Shown here one piece after another: positions 7,825 to 16,330 of a DNA stretch of 64,000 nt. Source of the DNA: BS750m-G62 sp964577175 (GTDB lineage: Bacteria; Planctomycetota; Phycisphaerae; FEN-1346); assembly GCA_964577175.1 (NCBI GenBank), contig CAZNYC010000002.1:40631-104630 (forward strand), read 5' to 3'. The number at the start of each line of letters is the position of its first letter. Position 1 is the stretch's first letter. A model generated the notes under the pieces. The model worked only from the letters and a program-made list of their open reading frames with translations. It was not told where the DNA came from and did not search any database. The translations under genes and the position numbers were made by a program.

Positions 7825-9192
7825 ATGACCTGTCAGGATGTTCGCCGTCAACTCGGCCTGTGGGCTACCGGCGACGTGCCGCCCGCCGAGCGGCGCCGCG
7901 TCGAGACCCACCTGGCGTCGTGTCCCGCTTGCCGTGAGGCGGCCGAGGCGTACCGCGCGGCCGTCGAGCAGGTGCGTGGCTCGGCGTCGCCGACGACCGT
8001 TCGGGCGGGGGCGCCGGCGCGCCTGCGGTCGGCCGGAGCCACGGCCCTTCGGGCGGAACGGCGACGGATCCGCCGCCGCCGCGTCGTGCGCCTGGCGGCG
8101 GGGCTGGCCGCCACCGTCCTCCTCGGCGTGGCCGTCGGATACGTGGTAGATGCCCTGCGCGGCCCGGCGACGAAGGCCGGGCCGGCGACGGAGCGATGGC
8201 GGCTGGCCGGCGTCGAGGCGGCGCGGACCTCGCCGGCCGAGAACGTCGTCGTGCGCGGCGACCGGTTGTACGCGGTGCGCCGCGGTCCGGGGGGCGGGTC
8301 CGTCGTGGCGATCGACGCCGCCGCCGGCGAGGCCGTCTGGGAGGTGCCGCTGGCCCGCCCGTCGCACGTGGCGGCTGACGACGACCGCGTCTTCTGCGTG
8401 GCGGCGGGGGAGGGGGGACCGGTCCTCGTGGCCCTCAAGGCCTCCGACGGCCGGCGGGCCTGGCGATACGGGCCGCGCACAGGCGAGGTGGCGCTGCGTC
8501 TCTCGCCGCCCGTGCCGCTCGACGGCGGCCGCGTGGCCTGGACGGTCGGCCCGCGGGTCTGCGTGCTCGAGGCGGCCACCGGCCGGCCGGCGTGGACGCG
8601 GGCGCTGCCCGCGAGTCCGCTCTCGGCGGTCGCGGCGGCGGGCGGGGACCTGCTCGTCGCCGGGTGCGGGGCCCTGTACGGGCTGGACCCGTCCACCGGC
8701 CGCGAGCGATGGCGGACCGCCTACCGCGAGCCGCTCGCGCCGACGGTGGCGCCGCTGCTGGCGGTCGGCGGCACGCGGGCGTACGTGGCGGGGGCCGAGG
8801 GGGGTGTCGGCGGCCGCCTGGTCTGCGTGGACGGCACGTCGCAACGGCTGGTATGGACCCGCCGGGTGCCGCGCCCCCGGCATCTGCTCGCCACGGCCGA
8901 GGGTGTTTACCTGCGGTGCGAGGACGTCCAGGCCCTCGACGAGGCGTCCGGCCGGCCCGTCTGGACGTGCCGGGCCGACGGGTGCGGACCGATGACCGTC
9001 ACGGACGGGCTCATCCGGTTCGTGGACTCCGGCCGCGACGGCCGCCTCGTCGCCCTCGATCGCCGCACGGGCCGGACGGCGTGGGAAATGGCCGGCCTCC
9101 GGTCGTGCGGGGCGTTCGTGGCGGCCGGCGACACGGGGTACGTCCGGACGTGGGACGGCGTGGTCCACGCCATTGCGCTCAGGACGCGGTAG
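7825..9192 (+). CDS. membrane anti-sigma factor (zf-HC2) with extracytoplasmic PQQ-like beta-propeller
   Basis: 455 residues. The N-terminus is a zf-HC2 zinc-binding anti-sigma domain (Cys3, His29, Cys33, Cys36 in HLASCPACR). An Arg-rich stretch leads into one membrane helix at ~88-109 (LAAGLAATVLLGVAVGYVV). The outer ~340 residues are repeated blades of the PQQ/quinoprotein type (VVAIDAAAGEAVWEVPL, LYGLDPSTGRERW, LVALDRRTGRTAWEM). The zinc domain is expected to bind the ECF factor encoded just upstream and the propeller to face the periplasm as the sensor or protein-binding part. Start ATG 7825 is supported by GAGG seven bases upstream. No catalytic quinoprotein residues were recognised; the ligand is unknown. 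Confidence 0.85.
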   Translation: MTCQDVRRQLGLWATGDVPPAERRRVETHLASCPACREAAEAYRAAVEQVRGSASPTTVRAGAPARLRSAGATALRAERRRIRRRRVVRLAAGLAATVLLGVAVGYVVDALRGPATKAGPATERWRLAGVEAARTSPAENVVVRGDRLYAVRRGPGGGSVVAIDAAAGEAVWEVPLARPSHVAADDDRVFCVAAGEGGPVLVALKASDGRRAWRYGPRTGEVALRLSPPVPLDGGRVAWTVGPRVCVLEAATGRPAWTRALPASPLSAVAAAGGDLLVAGCGALYGLDPSTGRERWRTAYREPLAPTVAPLLAVGGTRAYVAGAEGGVGGRLVCVDGTSQRLVWTRRVPRPRHLLATAEGVYLRCEDVQALDEASGRPVWTCRADGCGPMTVTDGLIRFVDSGRDGRLVALDRRTGRTAWEMAGLRSCGAFVAAGDTGYVRTWDGVVHAIALRTR

Positions 9193-9222
9193 GGGTCTAC
9201 GGCACGCCAGGTCGTCGAACGA

Positions 9223-9330
9223 TGTCATTCTGAGCGAGTCCCGGCACACCGGGACGAGCGAAGAATCTCGCCGTGCGAATGGCATCAAGGCGAGAGTCTT
9301 CGTCGGCCTTACGGCCTCCTCAGAATGACA
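9223..9330. repeat. TGTCATTCTGAG...CTCAGAATGACA palindromic repeat
   Basis: 108-base imperfect palindrome with the ends TGTCATTCTGAG and CTCAGAATGACA and inner GAATCTCGCC/GGCGAGA arms. It is the first of five near-complete copies (also 12774-12906, 15443-15543, 16402-16500, 20975-21074) and looks like a non-autonomous mobile repeat. It lies between the anti-sigma gene and the receptor. Confidence 0.9.
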
Positions 9331-9396
9331 GCCTTTGCACTGGCCGCGCAGGAAAGAAAGAGGTCCAGTGGGGTTCTTGAACCACAGGAGATGACC

Positions 9397-11538
9397 GTGA
9401 CCAGGCAGCAACGCACGTGGGCGAGCATCGTGACGGTGGCGATGGTGGTCGTGGCGGGGCTCGGCGGGGCGGCGTCGGCGGACGGGCCGGCGGCGTGGGG
9501 GGACGTGGCCCGGACCGCCGAACGCGTGCTGGCCGTCAAGGAGGCGGCGGCCCCCGCCCCGGACGACGACGCGGCCGGCGCCCAGCCGGGCGGCGGAGGC
9601 GGTGCGGCGTCCGCACCCGCCGAGGACGACGCCGGCGAACTCGTCATCACCGGCAAACCGGCGCCGGTGGAGCAGGGCGAGCGGTCGCACCTGACGGCCA
9701 TGCCGCCGCGCGATCTCATGCTCCGGCCCTTGAGCGAGTCGCCGGGCCTCGACACGGCCACCAGCATCGTCGGCGAGGAGCAGATCGAATGGCAGGAATC
9801 CTACTCCGTCGTCGACGCCATGCGGTTCGTGCCCGGCGCCTGGACCGAGACGCGCGGCCGCAAGGTCAAGCAGTTCTTCTCGGTGCGCGGCCAGACGTAC
9901 CCGTACCCGGAATTCATGGTGGACGGGGCGTATTTCCGGGAGTTCCACGAGACGGACTACTTCCTGCCCGCCCGGATGTTCGAGCGGATCGAGGTCCTGC
10001 GCTCCTCGGCCGTCCTCCTGCACGGGCCGGGCGGCATGAACGGCATGATCAACCTCGTGCCCAAACGGTACACCGAGCCCGAGGGCACCATCACCCAGCA
10101 CTACGGCAGCCAGAACCTCACGCGCACCGAGGTGACCTACGGCGAGGGCGACGAAGATACCTCCTTCGGCATCGGGGCCGGCTTCCGCCACACCGACGGC
10201 GACAAGGAAATGAACGCCGAGGAGAACATCACCAACGTCTATACGAACCTCCAGCACGACGTCTCCGATGTGCTGACCCTGTCGATGACCCACGCGGCGT
10301 TCTTCGGCAAACGCGAACTCGAATTGGCCGAGGGCGACGTCGATCCCCGTCTCCTCACCCGCGAAGACTCGTTCGACCCGATGCGGACCTACATCTTCGC
10401 CGGCAAGGCTCATTACCATCCCAATGACCGCATGTGGACCGAGGTGACGGCTAACTACGGCATCCGCCGGTTCTTCGGTCACCGCACCGGCCAGCCCGGC
10501 TGGCTGGAGGAGGATTACGAGTACGGCGCCCGCGTCGTCCAGGGGCTCCGCCTGTGCGACGCCAACACCCTCCGCCTCGGCACCACGTTCAACCGTTGGC
10601 GGACGCCCACCGGCAAGCGGTTCTACGTGGGCAACCCGGGCGACATCTCCACCTGGACGGCGTTCATTGTGGACGAGCACCAGTTCGACCGCCTGACCGT
10701 CAACACCGGCTATCGCATGACGTGGGAATACATCAAGCGGTTCGGCGGGTTCGGTGTGGAAGGCAGCGCGGCCGGGGGGCTGCGGAACGTCTCCATCGAA
10801 GACGAGCACGCCGACCCCCTCGGCACGTACACCCTGGGCGGCGTGTACGCCCTCTCGGATGAGTGGTCGCTCCACGGCAACTTCGCGTGGGGCGAGATTG
10901 ATTCCCGGCCCGGCATGTTCACCCTGGCCGGCGAGCGGCCGGACACCGAGACCCGATTCAAGTACGATGTGGGCCTGAAGCGGGCCTGGGACGGTTTCGG
11001 CGAAATCATGGGCACCTTCTTCTACGTGGACCAGCAGAACGCCGCCCTCGGCGCCAACCAGACCGTCGTCGTCAACGGCGAACGCGTCCAGGTGTTCACC
11101 AGCGGCGACCGCGAGTCGTACGGCTTTGAACTCGACGCCCGGAGCAAGCGGTTCGATACCGGCACGCAGTTCTTCGCCAACGCCACCCTCATGACCGCCC
11201 GCGAGGAACGCGGCGGCGACTGGGAGAACGACCAGGAGGTGCCGAACCTCGTCGTGGGCGGCGGCGTGTCCCAGATGTTCGGCGACGCGTGGGAGTTCTC
11301 CGTCTTCGTCAAACGCATCGGCGATTACGAGAACGAGCGGTACACGCCCGATGCCGTGCCCAACCCGCTCGGCGACTTCACCGACGTCACCACCAAGATC
11401 ACGTACTACTTCGGCGACCGTAAGCAGCACCGGGCGTTCTTCATGGTCAACAACGTGGGCGGACAGAAGTACGAGACCGTCAACGGCTGGCCGAACGAGG
11501 GCGTCCAGTACACCGGCGGCGTGACGCTGGCGTGGTAG
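9397..11538 (+). CDS. TonB-dependent outer-membrane receptor
   Basis: 713-residue outer-membrane transporter. A signal peptide (~1-28, ASIVTVAMVVVAGLGGAASA) and a low-complexity Ala/Gly linker precede a possible TonB box around DAGELVITGK. The plug domain (~80-195) shows SVVDAMRFVPGAWTETRG, FSVRGQ and EVLRSSAVLLHGPGGMNGMIN, followed by the 22-strand barrel to a terminal TGGVTLAW ending in Trp. There is no N-terminal signalling (STN) domain. Its class resembles siderophore or metal-chelate receptors, but the substrate is unknown. AGGAG sits six bases before GTG 9397 and directly against ATG 9391, so I prefer the GTG. The genes that follow encode its energising complex. Confidence 0.93.
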   Translation: MTRQQRTWASIVTVAMVVVAGLGGAASADGPAAWGDVARTAERVLAVKEAAAPAPDDDAAGAQPGGGGGAASAPAEDDAGELVITGKPAPVEQGERSHLTAMPPRDLMLRPLSESPGLDTATSIVGEEQIEWQESYSVVDAMRFVPGAWTETRGRKVKQFFSVRGQTYPYPEFMVDGAYFREFHETDYFLPARMFERIEVLRSSAVLLHGPGGMNGMINLVPKRYTEPEGTITQHYGSQNLTRTEVTYGEGDEDTSFGIGAGFRHTDGDKEMNAEENITNVYTNLQHDVSDVLTLSMTHAAFFGKRELELAEGDVDPRLLTREDSFDPMRTYIFAGKAHYHPNDRMWTEVTANYGIRRFFGHRTGQPGWLEEDYEYGARVVQGLRLCDANTLRLGTTFNRWRTPTGKRFYVGNPGDISTWTAFIVDEHQFDRLTVNTGYRMTWEYIKRFGGFGVEGSAAGGLRNVSIEDEHADPLGTYTLGGVYALSDEWSLHGNFAWGEIDSRPGMFTLAGERPDTETRFKYDVGLKRAWDGFGEIMGTFFYVDQQNAALGANQTVVVNGERVQVFTSGDRESYGFELDARSKRFDTGTQFFANATLMTAREERGGDWENDQEVPNLVVGGGVSQMFGDAWEFSVFVKRIGDYENERYTPDAVPNPLGDFTDVTTKITYYFGDRKQHRAFFMVNNVGGQKYETVNGWPNEGVQYTGGVTLAW

Positions 11539-11585
11539 CGTGCGGGAGCGTACGTGCCCCGGCCGGCGTTGCCCGGCCGTGCGCT

Positions 11586-11739
11586 GCAGCGGGCTGTCGT
11601 CGTTCGAGCCGGCCGCGGAAGCGGCCGGACATCTCCATCCGCCGTGGCATGTGCCCTGGCGGATGAGGATAACCCGCTGCTCCCGCAGCGGGCTGTCGTC
11701 GTTCGAGCCGGCCGCGGAAGCGGCCGGACATCTCCATCC
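11586..11739. repeat. tandem repeat of period 99 bp, cut by assembly gap
   Basis: The 55 bases at 11586-11640 recur exactly at 11685-11739, 99 bases later, and the contig then stops. This is how a tandem repeat appears when the assembler cannot resolve the copy number. The unit contains GGCCGCGGAAGCGGCC hairpin arms. Confidence 0.85.
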
Positions 11740-11839
11740 NNNNNNNNNNNNNNNNNNNNNNNNNNNNNNNNNNNNNNNNNNNNNNNNNNNNNNNNNNNNN
11801 NNNNNNNNNNNNNNNNNNNNNNNNNNNNNNNNNNNNNNN
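11740..11839. other. assembly gap (100 N)
   Basis: Exactly 100 N directly after the second 55-base repeat copy; the length is nominal. The flanking non-coding stretch (11539-12001) holds repeats only, including a hairpin at 11854-11881. Confidence 0.95.
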
Positions 11840-11853
11840 ACTCAAAAAGAGGA

Positions 11854-11881
11854 GCGCGGCGGGTCTCCGTACCCGCCGCGC
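11854..11881. repeat. GCGGCGGGTCTCCGTACCC palindrome
   Basis: One 28-base hairpin of the common repeat family, between the gap and the DUF3450 gene. Confidence 0.75.
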
Positions 11882-12001
11882 CATCGCGCCGGGTGCTACC
11901 CTGGCACGGGTACGGCTCGTGCCGTGGCCGGCTGGCGGCTGGTCCGCCAGTGCGTCTCGGCGCGGTGGGTGCACAGACCCGCCGCGCCCGAGCGGGCAAG
12001 C

Positions 12002-12772
12002 ATGCCATCCGCCGCGCGCTTCCTGCCGCTTGCCGTCTGCCTCCTGACCCTGCCGTTCATCGTGGGGGCTGCCCCCGCTGCCGACGATGCCGGTACGGTG
12101 CCCCGGCAGGTCCAGGCCGAACTCGCCGCCGCCCACGAGGCGCGCTCCCAACTGGCCGAGGAGGAACGGGCCTGGGCTGCGGAGAAGGAGCGGCTGAACC
12201 TGCTCCTCTCGACCGTCCGCCGCCGGGCCGAACAACTCCAGGCCGAGGCGAACGACGCCGCCGCCGCCCGCAACCAACGCCGCAAGGAGGTTGATGCGCT
12301 GTCGGCGAAGCGCCGGCGACTCGACGCCGTCGAGGCCCTCCTCGACACCCTGGCCGAGCGGCTCGAGAAGGACTTGGCCGCTCTCGCCGCCGGTACCCTG
12401 CCGGGCCTCGTCCCGCCGGACGCGGCCGCCGGCATCACCGACCCGGCCCGGCGGTTCGACGCGGCCCTGGCGCGGCTCCAGGAGACGGAGTCGCGGCTCG
12501 CGACGGCTACGGTCGAGATCGTCACGGGCGTGCTCGAGGGGCGGGAGGTGACCGTCAAACTCCTCCGGGCCGGCGCCGCCGCCGCGTGGTGGACCTCGCT
12601 GGACGGCGCTCGGGCCGGCACCGCCCGCCTGGACGGCGAGCGGCTGGTGCTGACGCCCGTCACCGCGCCCGAGACCGCCGACGCGGTCCGCAAGGCCGTC
12701 GCCGTCGCCGAGGGCCGCGCCGCGCCCGGCTGGGTCGTCCTGCCGGCCGGGCATGTGGAGGTGAAGGAGTAG
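12002..12772 (+). CDS. DUF3450-family periplasmic coiled-coil protein of the TonB2-type system
   Basis: 256-residue secreted protein. A signal peptide (~1-26, FLPLAVCLLTLPFIVGAAPA) is followed by a long Ala/Glu/Arg-rich coiled coil (~35-115) and a C-terminal domain. Its position before TtpC/ExbB, ExbB, ExbD, TonB and a TPR protein is that of DUF3450 proteins in TonB2 clusters of gammaproteobacteria, where they probably bridge the inner-membrane motor and the outer membrane. ATG 12002 gives the first codon of the signal peptide; upstream in-frame sequence is repeat DNA and the N gap. Confidence 0.8.
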   Translation: MPSAARFLPLAVCLLTLPFIVGAAPAADDAGTVPRQVQAELAAAHEARSQLAEEERAWAAEKERLNLLLSTVRRRAEQLQAEANDAAAARNQRRKEVDALSAKRRRLDAVEALLDTLAERLEKDLAALAAGTLPGLVPPDAAAGITDPARRFDAALARLQETESRLATATVEIVTGVLEGREVTVKLLRAGAAAAWWTSLDGARAGTARLDGERLVLTPVTAPETADAVRKAVAVAEGRAAPGWVVLPAGHVEVKE

Positions 12773-12773
12773 A

Positions 12774-12906
12774 TGTCATTCTGAGGCCCCGCTTGCGGGG
12801 CCGAAGCATCTCGCCGCCGGCCACGGCACGAGCCGTACCCGTGCCAGGGTGCCAGCGGCACGGAGGCGAGATTCTTCGTCGGCCTTACGGCCTCCTCAGA
12901 ATGACA
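12774..12906. repeat. TGTCATTCTGAG...CTCAGAATGACA palindromic repeat
   Basis: 133-base copy starting one base after the DUF3450 stop codon. The centre holds an extra GCACGAGCCGTACCCGTGC hairpin, so it is longer than the other copies. Confidence 0.9.
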
Positions 12907-12987
12907 GCCATGACCAGCGAACCCTCGCATGATGAACGAGAAGCGCGGCGGCCTGGGAAGGCCGCCACGCGGGGACCCAGGAATCGC

Positions 12988-14352
12988 ATGACGCATCGCC
13001 TCCTCATCCCGGTGTTTCTCGCCGCCGCGACGGTGGTCGCGTGCGCCGCCCCCGGGCGCGCCGCCGACGCCTCGGGCGCCGACCTCCTCGCCCGCGCCAA
13101 GGCCGCCCGCGCCGAGGCCGAGCGGGCCCTGGCCGAGGCTCGCGAGGACCACCTCCAGGCCCGCCGCGCCCTGGCGGCCGAACTCGCCGAGGCGTACGAG
13201 GCCCTTGACGCCGCCCGCGCCGAAGCCGAGGCCGCCCGCACCGCCCGTGATCGTCTCGAGGCGCAAGCGGCGGACCTCGAGCGCGCCGCCCCCCTCGCGG
13301 CGGACCGCGCCCGCCGCGCCGTCCGCAGCGCCGCCGAGGCCGTCGGGGCGGAGGTCGATCCCACCGCGCCCGTCGACGCCCTCGAGCAGGCCCTCCGCGA
13401 CCGGCTGGACGAACGCCTCGCCGCCCTCCGCCGTGGCGGCGACGTCCGTCTCGCCGCTGAACCCGTCGTCACCCGCAACGGCACAGAGGCGGAGGTGCCC
13501 GTCCTCCGCGTGGGCGACGTGGCGGCGTACGCGTGCGGCCCCGGCCGCGAGACGCTCGGCCTGCTCCGGACGGGCCCGAACGGCCGGCCGCTCGTCGCCG
13601 GTCCGTACCTGCCGGAGGAGGGGGCGGACGCGCTCCGGTCCGCCGCCGCGGGCACCCTCGTCCGCCTGCCGCTCGACGTGACCGGCTCCCTCGCCGACCG
13701 GGCCGCCACCGAGCCGAAGACGCTCCGGGCATGGCTGGAGGCGGGCGGCCTGTTCATCTATCCGATCGTCGCCGTCGGCGCCCTCGGTATCATCCTGGTG
13801 CTGGAACGGTTCGGGTACCTGGTGCTGACGAAGCCGCGGCCGTCGCTCCTCTCGGACGTGCTCGGCCACCTGGAGCGGGGCAACGCGGGGGCGGCGCGGG
13901 AGGCGGCGGCGCAGTCGCGCAATCCGGCCGGCCGGGTGCTCGCCGCCGGCGTGGAGACCGTCGGCAAGAGCGAGGACCAGCGCGAGGCGGCGATGGAGTC
14001 GGCCCTGCTCGCCGAGGCGCCCCACCTGGAACGCTCCCTCAGCCTGCTCGGGGCGCTGGCCGGCGTCGCCCCGCTGCTCGGGCTGCTCGGCACCGTCTCG
14101 GGCATGATCGCCACGTTCGACACGATCTCGTCCGTCGGGACGGGGAACCCGCGGCTGCTCTCGGGCGGCATCAGCGAGGCCCTCATCACCACGCAGTTGG
14201 GCCTGATGGTGGCCATCCCGCTGCTCCTGGCCCACGCGGGACTGGAACGGTGGGTCCAGCGCCGCGAGGCGATGCTCGAACACCAGGCCATCCAGGTGTT
14301 CGGCGTCCAGCGGGGCGAGAGTGACGAAGGCGACGAGGCGGACGCGCCATGA
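12988..14352 (+). CDS. TtpC-like MotA/TolQ/ExbB proton channel protein with periplasmic coiled coil
   Basis: 454 residues. A signal peptide (~1-25) and an Ala/Glu/Arg coiled coil (~30-115) lie outside the membrane, followed by the ExbB core with membrane helices near 251-275 (LFIYPIVAVGALGIILVLERF), 353-380 (LGALAGVAPLLGLLGTVSGM) and 399-420 (LITTQLGLMVAIPLLLAHAG). This fusion is the TtpC architecture known from Vibrio TonB2 systems. Together with the ExbB and ExbD downstream it should convert proton-motive force into TonB movement. ATG 12988 is chosen for CCAGGA six bases upstream and because it begins the signal peptide; an ATG at 12910 lies next to the repeat. Confidence 0.88.
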   Translation: MTHRLLIPVFLAAATVVACAAPGRAADASGADLLARAKAARAEAERALAEAREDHLQARRALAAELAEAYEALDAARAEAEAARTARDRLEAQAADLERAAPLAADRARRAVRSAAEAVGAEVDPTAPVDALEQALRDRLDERLAALRRGGDVRLAAEPVVTRNGTEAEVPVLRVGDVAAYACGPGRETLGLLRTGPNGRPLVAGPYLPEEGADALRSAAAGTLVRLPLDVTGSLADRAATEPKTLRAWLEAGGLFIYPIVAVGALGIILVLERFGYLVLTKPRPSLLSDVLGHLERGNAGAAREAAAQSRNPAGRVLAAGVETVGKSEDQREAAMESALLAEAPHLERSLSLLGALAGVAPLLGLLGTVSGMIATFDTISSVGTGNPRLLSGGISEALITTQLGLMVAIPLLLAHAGLERWVQRREAMLEHQAIQVFGVQRGESDEGDEADAP

Positions 14353-14382
14353 GCCCCTTGACGCAGAAGCCACACTTCGTGC

Positions 14383-14482
14383 GCGGCGGGTCGGAGCCTG
14401 TCCCGAGCGCAGCCGAGGGATCTCCGCCGCGCAAAGGCGACATCGACGATTCGGGCGCGGTGGGTGCGGAGACCCACCGCGC
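14383..14482. repeat. two palindromic repeats between the ExbB-type genes
   Basis: A hairpin with a GGTCGGAGCCTGTCCCGAGC insertion (14383-14432) is followed by GCGGTGGGTGCGGAGACCC (14455-14482). The same two-part unit recurs at 32245-32353 and 33484-33595. Confidence 0.75.
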
Positions 14483-14509
14483 CCCGTCCCGGTGCGAGGA
14501 GCCGGACGC

Positions 14510-15001
14510 GTGATCGACCTCCGTGTCATCGTCGACTGGTTCGCCGCCGGTGGCTGGACGATGGCCGCCCTGACGGCCGTGGCCCTGGCCCTGGCGTACC
14601 TGGTGGTCGAGCGGCTGCTCGACATCCGGGCCCAGGCGCGGGCCGTCCACCAAGCGGGTCGGCCCGCGCTTCCCTCACCGGCTGTCGACGAGGAGGCGGC
14701 CGTCGGGGCGGGCGTGCGCGGCCTCAGGCGGATGGGCCTCATCCGGGCCTGCGTCGTGGTGGCCCCCCTGTTGGGGCTTCTCGGCACCGTGACCGGCATC
14801 ATCGAGACGTTCGACAGCATCCTCGCCGGCGGGTACATCGCCGAGATGGGCGAGGGCATCCGCAAGGCCCTCCTGACCACGCAGTATGGATTGGTGATTG
14901 CGGCCCCGGGCCTGGTGGCGGAGCGGCTCCTCGTCCGCCGGCGTGAGCGGCTGCGGCGGCTTCGGCGGGCGGCGGGCCTGGCGGCGGAAGGAGCGGCCTG
15001 A
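14510..15001 (+). CDS. exbB: ExbB/TolQ-type proton channel protein
   Basis: 163-residue MotA/TolQ/ExbB family protein, shorter than typical ExbB. Three hydrophobic helices are visible: ~12-30 (GWTMAALTAVALALAYLV), ~80-105 (CVVVAPLLGLLGTVTGIIETF) and ~125-143 (LLTTQYGLVIAAPGLVAERLL). GTG 14510 is supported by GAGGAG eight bases upstream. The stop overlaps the ExbD start (TGATG), so the two proteins are made together and should form the ExbB-ExbD motor. Confidence 0.9.
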   Translation: MIDLRVIVDWFAAGGWTMAALTAVALALAYLVVERLLDIRAQARAVHQAGRPALPSPAVDEEAAVGAGVRGLRRMGLIRACVVVAPLLGLLGTVTGIIETFDSILAGGYIAEMGEGIRKALLTTQYGLVIAAPGLVAERLLVRRRERLRRLRRAAGLAAEGAA

Positions 15002-15411
15002 TGCGTCGCGGCACGTTGACAGCGCGGCGGGGCCGACGGTCGGGGGCGGCCATCGAGATTACGCCCCTCATCGACATGGTCTTCATCCTCCTGATCTTCT
15101 ACATCGTCTCGACCAGTTTCGTCCAGGACGCCGGTGTCCGCATCGACCGGCCCCGCAGCGCCGCCGCCCGCCAGGTGACCGCCCGCTACCTGCCCGTGGC
15201 GATTACGAAGCGCGGCACGGTGCACGTGGCGGGGCGGACCATCCGGCCGGACGATACGGCCGCCATCCAGGCCGCTCTTCGCGACACCGATACCCGGACC
15301 GTCGTCATCCAGGCCGACCGCGACGTGCCGACCGGCCTCCTGCTCCGGGTCCACGACGCGTGCTTCGCGGGCGGGGCCGAGACGGTGAACGTGGCGGCGC
15401 TGCCCCGATGA
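15001..15411 (+). CDS. exbD: ExbD/TolR-type motor protein
   Basis: 136 residues with one N-terminal membrane helix carrying the conserved proton-carrying Asp (TPLIDMVFILLIFYIVSTSF, Asp near residue 25) and a periplasmic ExbD/TolR domain (TVVIQADRDVPTGLLLRVHD). Start and ExbB stop share one base. It is the stator-like partner of ExbB in energising the receptor. Confidence 0.93.
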   Translation: MRRGTLTARRGRRSGAAIEITPLIDMVFILLIFYIVSTSFVQDAGVRIDRPRSAAARQVTARYLPVAITKRGTVHVAGRTIRPDDTAAIQAALRDTDTRTVVIQADRDVPTGLLLRVHDACFAGGAETVNVAALPR

Positions 15412-15442
15412 CATTTTGAGTCCGGTACGAGCAGAGTGAAGA

Positions 15443-15543
15443 TGTCATTCTGAGGCCTCGCTGGCGAGGCCGAAGAATCTCGCCGTGCGAAAGGCATCGA
15501 GGCGAGATTCTTCGTCGCGGCTTCGCCGCTCCTCAGGATGATA
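15443..15543. repeat. TGTCATTCTGAG palindromic repeat, with a partial copy beside it
   Basis: Copy between exbD and tonB; the right end is diverged (CTCAGGATGATA). A partial left end (GATGACATTTTGAG, 15407-15420) overlaps the exbD stop, which suggests two insertions at one place. Confidence 0.85.
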
Positions 15544-15574
15544 GCAAAGGCCGTTCTGCGATTACGGATCTACC

Positions 15575-16330
15575 ATGAACACGGAACGCCAACGCCGCTC
15601 ACCCGCCCGGCGCGGCCTCGCGCGCCACATCGGGGCCGCCGTCCTCGCGATTGCGCTGAACCTGGCCCTCGTCATCTTCATGGTGACGTGGCTCCAGCGA
15701 AGCGGGTCGGCCCGGCCGTCGACCACGCCCGCTGTGCCGCTCGAGGTCCGCCCCATCGAGCCGGAGGAGATGGAGATGGCCGAGGGGCCCGCCGTCGACG
15801 AGGCCGTCCCCTCGCCGTCGGCGCCCCGGCAGCCGCCCCTGCCCGAGCCGGAGACGTTGGAGGTGACGGCCGCGGACCTCGCGATGCCGGAGCCGGCGCC
15901 GCTGGCGCTGGAGACGGCCCCGGTGGCGACGGCATCGTCGCTGGCCGTGCCGGCGTACGAGGCCCTGGCGGCGCCGTCCGCTCCGCCCGCGCCGCCGGAG
16001 CCCGCCGGCGGCGGCGGGGACGAGGCGGGCAAGCCGACCGTCGGCCGCCCCTCGCGCGGACCCGTCCTCCTCAGGCCGCCCGACCTCTCGGCGTACTACC
16101 CGCGCCGGGCGCGGATGCGCGGCACCACGGGCCGGACGCAGATCCGCCTGACGGTGGACGCGGACGGCCGGGTGACGGGGGTGGAGGTGCTCTCGAGCAC
16201 GCCGTCAGGGGTCTTCGAGCAGGCCGCCCGGCGGGTCGGACGGTCGCTCTCGTTCCGCCCGGCCCTGCGCCGCGGGAACCCCGTGCCCGCCCGGGTCACG
16301 CTGCGCCTGGTGTGGAGGCTGGAGTCGTGA
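15575..16330 (+). CDS. tonB: TonB-family energy transducer
   Basis: 251 residues: a short basic N-terminus, one membrane anchor (~18-41, HIGAAVLAIALNLALVIFMV), a long Pro/Ala/Glu-rich spacer (~45-155) that spans the periplasm, and a C-terminal TonB domain (~165-251) with YPRRARMRGTTGRTQIRLTV and SLSFRPALRRGNPVPARVTL. It should couple ExbB/ExbD to the receptor at 9397-11538. The stop overlaps the GTG of the next gene (GTGA). Confidence 0.92.
   Translation: MNTERQRRSPARRGLARHIGAAVLAIALNLALVIFMVTWLQRSGSARPSTTPAVPLEVRPIEPEEMEMAEGPAVDEAVPSPSAPRQPPLPEPETLEVTAADLAMPEPAPLALETAPVATASSLAVPAYEALAAPSAPPAPPEPAGGGGDEAGKPTVGRPSRGPVLLRPPDLSAYYPRRARMRGTTGRTQIRLTVDADGRVTGVEVLSSTPSGVFEQAARRVGRSLSFRPALRRGNPVPARVTLRLVWRLES

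Noticed and set aside
6961..11430. 1489-codon open frame on the minus strand
   Set aside because: It is antisense to the sigma, anti-sigma and TonB receptor genes, all of which have clear domains. Long antisense frames are common at this G+C content.
9397..11538. Receptor as the trigger of the neighbouring sigma/anti-sigma pair (FecA-type signalling)
   Set aside because: The receptor lacks an N-terminal STN signalling domain and the anti-sigma factor has no FecR domain.
11896..15414. 1172-codon minus-strand frame over the TonB2 cluster
   Set aside because: Low-complexity Arg/Ala translation opposite well-supported exbB/exbD genes.
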